From positions 1 to 19,556 of the forward strand of contig DUGD01000040.1 in the NCBI GenBank assembly GCA_013331575.1: a stretch of 19,556 nt of DNA, read 5' to 3'. Shown here piece after piece: positions 15,641 to 19,556 of this stretch. The position numbers were made by a program, and so were the translations under genes. Each line of letters opens with the position of its first letter. Position 1 is the first letter of the stretch. The notes beneath the pieces were generated by a model, which was given only the letters and a program-made list of their open reading frames with translations, was not told the DNA's origin and ran no database searches. The stretch comes from Candidatus Woesearchaeota archaeon. Its GTDB lineage: Archaea > Nanobdellota > Nanobdellia > Woesearchaeales > UBA525.

Positions 15641-16273
15641 ATGCCTGAGTTACGAGGATATCACTACACCAACTCGCGAGCCTACCGCTCGATACAAACC
15701 AAAGGCATAGAGGGATTTTTCACCGGTAAATACGACGAGTTCACCGGACTCATCCCTCGAAGAAGATTCGTCTATATCGGTGACGGGCACGGATTGCCGA
15801 ACGCCGCGCACGACGGCGTGATTGAGGGACTTCTTGAACCTCGACCAACATCGTGGATCGAAAATCCAGAGTTCCCTGACCTCTGGCGCTATCTCATGCA
15901 CGATATCTGCAGGAAAAAAGAGGTGATGCTTCTTAGCTTTCCCATCCTGCGTAGCGACAAAGCGTATGTTGTCGAACGCGCCCACGTGGAACGAGAACTA
16001 TACCGGGAGGCAAAAGGATTGGGGAAGCCTACCAAAGAGACGCGCGATGAAGCGTTCAGGAGATATTGGGAGTCGAGAGTCCGCGCACATCGCTACGATG
16101 GTAACTATGCGGTGCCGCAGCTCGCCATCTGGTCCGGCATCCCGTTCGAGCGTTTACAAGTGGAATGGTCGCGCCCGACGGACGATGTCTGGAACGAAGT
16201 ACTTGCCGAAAGCGAATCGCAAAAAAGTCACGTGCGCAAGAAGAATGCGAAAAAGATTGCGAAAAGTTCTTAA
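15641..16273 (+). CDS. Hypothetical protein, possible ADP-ribosyltransferase-like fold
   Basis: This 210-residue protein is not firmly recognised. It begins RGYHYTNSRAYRSIQTKGIEG (residues 5-25). A His in a YHxT context followed by a helix and a KGI turn is how several ADP-ribosyltransferase-like enzymes (KptA, Arr, DarT types) start; this similarity is weak and may be chance. Later parts include VMLLSFPIL, IWSGIPFERLQVEW and a basic tail RKKNAKKIAKSS. There is no signal or membrane span. The start ATG 15641 has a weak TATA-like CTTCTTATTT about 25 bp upstream. It is divergent from rpoK and close to the following lipoprotein gene (23 nt apart). Confidence 0.65.
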   Translation: MPELRGYHYTNSRAYRSIQTKGIEGFFTGKYDEFTGLIPRRRFVYIGDGHGLPNAAHDGVIEGLLEPRPTSWIENPEFPDLWRYLMHDICRKKEVMLLSFPILRSDKAYVVERAHVERELYREAKGLGKPTKETRDEAFRRYWESRVRAHRYDGNYAVPQLAIWSGIPFERLQVEWSRPTDDVWNEVLAESESQKSHVRKKNAKKIAKSS

Positions 16274-16296
16274 CGACCCGAGATAATGGAGGAGTT

Positions 16297-16653
16297 ATGA
16301 GGCGTATATACATCGCACTCGCGATGCTTATCATCTGCATCATCGCTTTCGCGTGCTCGACGGAGAGCACAGATAACGCGCAGCTTGCCAATCCCGCATC
16401 GACACATTGCGTCGAGAATGGCGGGTCGCTTGAAATCGTCGATAGAGATGACGGACAAGTAGGCGTCTGCACACTGTCTGACGGCACACGATGCGAGGAG
16501 TGGGCATTCTACCGCGGCGAATGTCCGAAAGCCTGCGATCCATGCCCTGAGTATGTCATGCCAGGTCCTGAGTTCTGTCCGAACGGCGCGATCATCCAAG
16601 GCATCCCCGACGATTGTGGTTGCGCAGGACCGCCGATATGCATGAAGAAGTAG
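16297..16653 (+). CDS. DUF333 lipoprotein with a Cys-rich tail
   Basis: This 118-residue protein starts with MRRIYIALAMLIICIIAFACS, a lipoprotein-type signal with a lipobox ending at Cys19, so it is probably exported and lipid-anchored. Residues about 31-68 match DUF333: NPASTHCVENGGSLEIVDRD followed by GVCTLSDGTRCEEWAFYRGEC. The rest is a Cys-rich tail (CDPCPEYVMPGPEFCPNG, then DDCGCAGPPICMKK) that probably forms disulfides. The function of DUF333 is not established. ATG 16297 is chosen because GGAGG lies about 5 nt upstream and the signal peptide begins there; the longer open frame upstream is not coding. It is 23 nt after the previous gene, so the two may be co-transcribed. Confidence 0.85.
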   Translation: MRRIYIALAMLIICIIAFACSTESTDNAQLANPASTHCVENGGSLEIVDRDDGQVGVCTLSDGTRCEEWAFYRGECPKACDPCPEYVMPGPEFCPNGAIIQGIPDDCGCAGPPICMKK

Positions 16654-16820
16654 CCATCGATGAATCGCCGCAGCATCTCCTCATAACGCTTAAGGAACGC
16701 GGAGCATCTAACTCACTCCGTTCCGGGCACATGCGAAATCGTGCTTGCATGAATCAGCACGATTTCTGGAGGAACTCCAAGGCGTTCTTCCTCGAGCTGA
16801 AGCACGAGGTATGTCAATAG
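16638..16820 (+). CDS. Doubtful small ORF overlapping the lipoprotein gene end
   Basis: A 60-residue frame from ATG 16638 overlaps the last 16 nt of the lipoprotein gene in another frame. The peptide (MHEEVAIDESPQHLLITLKE onwards, ending FFLELKHEVCQ) has an amphipathic C-terminal helix but no domain that I recognise. There is no clear ribosome-binding site. It is plausible as a coupled small gene, but could equally be chance; otherwise 16654-16875 is empty apart from the next promoter. Confidence 0.25.
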   Translation: MHEEVAIDESPQHLLITLKERGASNSLRSGHMRNRACMNQHDFWRNSKAFFLELKHEVCQ

Positions 16821-16846
16821 GATTAACTAAACAAGTTCAGAAAGAA

Positions 16847-16855
16847 TTTATAAAC
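16847..16855 (+). promoter_or_regulatory. TATA box of the AT-rich membrane-protein gene (leaderless)
   Basis: TTTATAAAC is centred about 25 bp ahead of ATG 16876, again at the leaderless distance. Confidence 0.65.
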
Positions 16856-16875
16856 CCCATTTTCTCCACAAAACT

Positions 16876-17241
16876 ATGCGAACAAAACAAATCAAAGTAG
16901 TTCTTTGGGGCCTCATAATCACATTTGCTATTCTCACTGCGATTTATGCGTTCAGAGTTTTTGCTGATCAGATTGCTCCATTTCCGGATCCGTACTCGCA
17001 AGAAACAGCCATACTAAATGATCCGATAGAACTTGTAAATGCAGTACAAGGATTTTCCATCACAATATTGAATATGCACATTAAAAAAATCAATGATGAA
17101 AATCGCACCGTAAACCTCATCACATGCATCGGATATGGCGCAAGCATGATTGCATCAATAGTTACTCTTGTAGAATCCAGCAAGAAACCAAAGAAGCATA
17201 AACCAATAAATATTGACAAAAAAAGAACTAAAAAAAAGTAA
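16876..17241 (+). CDS. AT-rich orphan membrane protein
   Basis: I do not recognise this 121-residue protein. One clear membrane helix lies at about 9-29 (VLWGLIITFAILTAIYAFRVFA) and a second hydrophobic segment at about 81-98 (LITCIGYGASMIASIVTLV). Between them is a polar region of about 50 residues. The C-terminus is Lys-rich (KKPKKHKPINIDKKRTKKK) and would face the cytoplasm. The gene is much more AT-rich than its neighbours, with many A/T-ending codons, as in the orphan at 12397, suggesting acquisition. The start is supported by the TATA box. Its 3' A-tracts double as the terminator of the convergent exosome operon. Confidence 0.7.
   Translation: MRTKQIKVVLWGLIITFAILTAIYAFRVFADQIAPFPDPYSQETAILNDPIELVNAVQGFSITILNMHIKKINDENRTVNLITCIGYGASMIASIVTLVESSKKPKKHKPINIDKKRTKKK
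17218..17237 (-). terminator. Double poly-T terminator of the exosome operon
   Basis: Plus-strand A7 (17218-17224) and A8 (17230-17237) give T8 and T7 runs on the minus strand just after the rrp42 stop. They lie inside the Lys-rich 3' end of the convergent gene. Confidence 0.6.
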
Positions 17242-17242
17242 T

Positions 17243-18028
17243 CTATCGGATCGCTTTCTTGAGCAATTCGCGGAGCTCTTCGGCTTTCTCCGAGGCGAGG
17301 TCGAGCATCTGGCTGACTTCCTCGAGCGAAAGCGCTGCGTCGCCGCCCTTTTGCATCGCGCAGAGGCGGCCGTCCTCCATCGTGGTGACGGTCAAGCGTG
17401 CGTCAGCCGTCTTGAACTCGTCATCTGACGGGTCCACGAGGAGCGTGTCGCCGATCTTGACGATGGTCACGGGGATGGGGATGCCACCAACGGGCAATCG
17501 TACATCGGTCGGCTTGCCGTACACGACCTTGTCGCCGTCCATGGAGGGATAGCGCGTGCTTTTGAGGGCCGCGATCGCCGCCAGGGCACCGACATCGATC
17601 ATGTTGCCGTCCGTATTGAGCGGGCACAGATCGACGTTGACCATCCAGACGAGCTCGCCCGCACGGATGCACAGCGCATGATCATCGATGGTCTTCGATT
17701 CGCGTACGCCACGGTCGATGACACGAGCGACCTCGATCGATTCTATCGACGGCGGTCCTTGCTCGAAGTCGGGGTTGCTGATGGAGAGCAGCTCTGCGTT
17801 CACCATGAGCACTCCGCGGTCCGGCGTGTCGGAGTAGGGCTTGCCCACTGCCATCTTGACGCCTGCGAGCACTTCCGTGTCGCCGACTTTCACGCGTGCG
17901 CTGCCTTCTGCCGTGCTGATGAATCCGGTCTCGATCGTTATCGGGCGGAACTCGAGCGGTTTTCTACCGTCGAGACGGACGCCTTTCTTGAGCGACGAGA
18001 TGATGTGTTCCTTTGATGTGTATACCAT
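17243..18028 (-). CDS. rrp42: Exosome complex subunit Rrp42
   Basis: Rrp42 is the non-catalytic RNase PH-like subunit that alternates with Rrp41 in the hexameric ring of the archaeal exosome and helps bind RNA. The 261-residue protein has the RNase PH fold: GVRLDGRKPLEFRPITIETG near the start, GSARVKVGDTEVLAGVKMAV, GPPSIESIEVARVIDRGVRE, VDLCPLNTDGNMIDVGALAA, and a C-terminal helical end. The usual length is matched. ATG 18028 has GAGGTGA 4 nt upstream, and the site overlaps the rrp41 stop codon (9 nt between genes), so translation is likely coupled. It is the last gene of rrp4-rrp41-rrp42. Confidence 0.96.
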   Translation of the reverse strand: MVYTSKEHIISSLKKGVRLDGRKPLEFRPITIETGFISTAEGSARVKVGDTEVLAGVKMAVGKPYSDTPDRGVLMVNAELLSISNPDFEQGPPSIESIEVARVIDRGVRESKTIDDHALCIRAGELVWMVNVDLCPLNTDGNMIDVGALAAIAALKSTRYPSMDGDKVVYGKPTDVRLPVGGIPIPVTIVKIGDTLLVDPSDDEFKTADARLTVTTMEDGRLCAMQKGGDAALSLEEVSQMLDLASEKAEELRELLKKAIR

Positions 18029-18037
18029 CGTGTCACC

Positions 18038-18763
18038 TCACTCCTCGCCGCGTCCCCAGCGGTCGAATTTATCCTTGATGGCCTGTCGTTGTATCTCCGC
18101 TATCTGCGCGAAGATCGGACGCGCTTGGTCGATGGCCTTGATCAGCTCTTCCTTGCTGATTTTACCGTCCATCTGCAAGAGCGTTATCTCGCCCGTGCTC
18201 GGCACCATAGCGACCGGGACGTCAGCGACATTGCCGCTGTGGCCGCCCCATGCCTCCTCATCATAGTCGAGGTCCACCATGAGCTTGTCTTCGACTTTGC
18301 CCACGGAGAACGCTGATACCATGTCTTTCATCTGGATGCCTGCGTCCGCGAGCGCGATGGCTGCGGCGCAGATGCCTGCGCAGCGCGAACCGGCGTCGGT
18401 CTGCGGCAACTCGATGAAGACGTCGACTACCGCATTCGGGAAGTCGTCGAGGTTGACCACGGGAAGGAGTGCCTTCGCTGTGACCATGCTTATCTCCTTG
18501 CTGCGGCGGCTGGGTCCGGGCTTGACTCTTTCACCAGCGCCCGAGAAGGGCATCATGTTGTAGTTGCAGCGCAAGACACCGCGCTTCGGGTCTTGCATGA
18601 ACTTCGGGTGCAGCTCGCGCGGGCCGTACACTGCCGCGTAGGCCTCGGTCTTGCCGATCTTGAAGTAGCCGCTGCCGTCGGCTTTCTTGATGACGCCGGC
18701 TTTCGCGATGATTGGTCTCGGTTCGAGCCAATCGCGGCCGTCATGTCGTTTGTCGTATGCCAT
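18038..18763 (-). CDS. rrp41: Exosome complex catalytic subunit Rrp41
   Basis: Rrp41 carries the phosphorolytic 3'-5' exoribonuclease site of the archaeal exosome (and the reverse tailing reaction). The 241-residue protein shows RNase PH features: HDGRDWLEPRPIIAKAGVI (about 7-25), the RNA/phosphate-binding arginines in PGPSRRSKEIS (Arg86, Arg87), QTDAGSRCAGICAAAIALAD (121-140), and the acidic catalytic segment MVDLDYDEEA (Asp164, Asp166, Asp168). Length is typical. ATG 18763 has GGTGA 4 nt upstream, and the site overlaps the rrp4 stop (8 nt between genes). It sits between rrp4 and rrp42, the conserved archaeal order. Confidence 0.97.
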   Translation of the reverse strand: MAYDKRHDGRDWLEPRPIIAKAGVIKKADGSGYFKIGKTEAYAAVYGPRELHPKFMQDPKRGVLRCNYNMMPFSGAGERVKPGPSRRSKEISMVTAKALLPVVNLDDFPNAVVDVFIELPQTDAGSRCAGICAAAIALADAGIQMKDMVSAFSVGKVEDKLMVDLDYDEEAWGGHSGNVADVPVAMVPSTGEITLLQMDGKISKEELIKAIDQARPIFAQIAEIQRQAIKDKFDRWGRGEE

Positions 18764-18771
18764 GTGTTCAC

Positions 18772-19556
18772 CTAGTTAGTATCGTCGTTCTTGAACGCCT
18801 CTCCCTGGGGAGGTCGTGGTGCTGCGTCGCTTCGCGGCGGCCTGTCGCCGTCGCGTCGGGGAGGGCTTCCACCGTCTCTTGGACCGCCACGGAATCCACC
18901 ACGGTCACCGCCGCCGCGGAACCCGCCACGGTCTCCACCGCTGCGGAATCCACCACGGTCACCGCCGCGATCGCCGCCACCGCGGAATCCACCGCGATCG
19001 CCGCCACCTTCGCTACCGCCCTCTTCGCGGCGCTCAAAGCGCGGGAATCGGTTGCGCTGCTCTTGGGCAGCCGCATCCTCGGCCTCTGCTTCGCGTGTGA
19101 TAGCTTCCATATCCAATGTCTTGCCCGTGCGCTCCTCAAGGAAGACCTTGACGCGCTCGGTGAGACCGGAGATGTGGCCTTCGCGCTCTATCTTGCGGAC
19201 CGCATTGACCGCGATGACCTCTTGGTCCGGTTCGCCCGAGATCCAAGCGAGGCCGTTTTGCCCGACGACCATCTGGCAGCCAGTGGCGTGCTTGATCATG
19301 GTGATCATGCTGCCCTTACGGCCGATGATGCGCGGTACTTTCGCGGCGTTCACTGTCATGAACTGGCCGCCGCGCAGCTTGCGCAAGCCCGGTCCTTTCA
19401 TGCTGACGTCGATCAGGTTCTGACTCGTCACCTGCGTGATCTTGCAGACCACATAGTCTTCGAGCGCGAAGTAGTTCGTCAGGTCGTCGCCCTTCTTGAT
19501 GAAGTCGAAGGTTGCGTCCTTCAAGGGGATGACCGCGCTGTATGGGCAATTGATGT
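18772..19556 (-). CDS. rrp4: Exosome complex RNA-binding subunit Rrp4 (N-terminus outside window), with an RGG-rich tail
   Basis: Rrp4 forms the RNA-entry cap of the archaeal exosome. The frame is open to the right edge; upstream of residue TTG 19524 it reads INCPYSAVIPL, which matches the Rrp4 N-terminal/S1 boundary, so the gene continues beyond the window. Visible: the S1 domain (DFIKKGDDLTNYFALEDYVV, KGPGLRKLRGG), a KH domain with PRIIGRKGSMITMIKHATGC, then a helix. The last 90 or so residues are unusual: repeated GGDRGGFRGG units followed by PPRRDGDRPPR. Known archaeal Rrp4 proteins end soon after the KH domain, so the tail is an added low-complexity, RNA-binding-like extension. Confidence 0.95.
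   Translation of the reverse strand, partial: INCPYSAVIPLKDATFDFIKKGDDLTNYFALEDYVVCKITQVTSQNLIDVSMKGPGLRKLRGGQFMTVNAAKVPRIIGRKGSMITMIKHATGCQMVVGQNGLAWISGEPDQEVIAVNAVRKIEREGHISGLTERVKVFLEERTGKTLDMEAITREAEAEDAAAQEQRNRFPRFERREEGGSEGGGDRGGFRGGGDRGGDRGGFRSGGDRGGFRGGGDRGGFRGGPRDGGSPPRRDGDRPPRSDAAPRPPQGEAFKNDDTN
18880..19020 (-). repeat. Minisatellite-like RGG repeats in rrp4
   Basis: The region encodes repeated GGDRGGFRGG and shortened variants. At the DNA level the units (for example GATTCCGCGGTGGC-like) recur with period 27-30 nt and little divergence, which suggests expansion by slippage or unequal exchange. The repeats make the tail length likely to vary between strains. Confidence 0.75.

Noticed and set aside
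16165..16296. Longer N-terminus for the DUF333 lipoprotein
   Set aside because: It overlaps the previous gene, and the signal peptide with its GGAGG site begins at 16297.
19524..19526. TTG as the start codon of rrp4
   Set aside because: The upstream residues INCPYSAVIP are typical Rrp4 sequence, so the gene continues past the right edge.
1..19556. CRISPR arrays, insertion sequences, attachment sites, rRNA or tRNA genes
   Set aside because: No regularly spaced repeats, transposase-like protein, flanking direct repeats or RNA-gene signatures were seen by eye.

Overview
The window is two kinds of DNA joined inside dnaK. From about 2.8 kb to the right edge everything is archaeal: three subunits of the archaeal exosome (Rrp4, Rrp41, Rrp42), RNA polymerase subunit Rpo6/RpoK, archaeal/eukaryal-type prolyl-tRNA synthetase, the H/ACA pseudouridine synthase Cbf5, a DUF357 protein, TATA-box promoters about 25-28 bp ahead of start codons (leaderless mRNAs) and T-rich terminators. 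Internal genes of operons instead carry a GGTGA ribosome-binding site. Many lineage-specific small, coiled-coil or membrane proteins, and some recognisable domain types, suggest a DPANN-like archaeon (Woesearchaeota or relatives); this is an inference and the phylum is not proven. From 1 to about 2.7 kb the DNA looks bacterial: a multi-PAS sensor protein, a textbook rho-independent terminator behind dnaK, and different arginine codon use. The most likely explanation is a metagenome contig mis-joined at the conserved dnaK gene; a true hybrid gene is the alternative.

Layout: (1) 1-1913, minus, a five-PAS sensor protein cut by the left edge. (2) 2094-5203, minus, stress operon grpE - small Gly/Ser/Tyr-rich Cys protein - dnaK, with a divergent winged-helix regulator at 5438-5884 that probably controls it. 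(3) 5885-6344, no gene, but several strong inverted repeats. (4) 6345-7660, plus, cbf5 and a DUF357 gene overlapping by 4 nt. (5) 7783-11672, a four-helix membrane protein, then a divergent pair of coiled-coil proteins (128 and 743 aa) sharing one AT-rich promoter. (6) 11871-13596, a zinc-ribbon protein, an AT-rich orphan gene, and a SIMPL-domain envelope protein. (7) 13756-15547, minus, rpoK and proS, each with its own leaderless promoter. (8) 15641-17241, plus, accessory genes: a protein with a possible ADP-ribosyltransferase-like start, a DUF333 lipoprotein and an AT-rich membrane protein. (9) 17243-19556, minus, rrp4-rrp41-rrp42, with rrp4 cut by the right edge and carrying an RGG-repeat tail.

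The core genes cover RNA 3'-end processing and decay (exosome), rRNA modification (Cbf5), transcription (RpoK), translation (ProS) and protein folding (DnaK/GrpE). The most system-like unknown is the divergent coiled-coil pair at 8908-11672; the most likely artefact is the dnaK junction. No CRISPR array, insertion sequence, tRNA or rRNA was seen.
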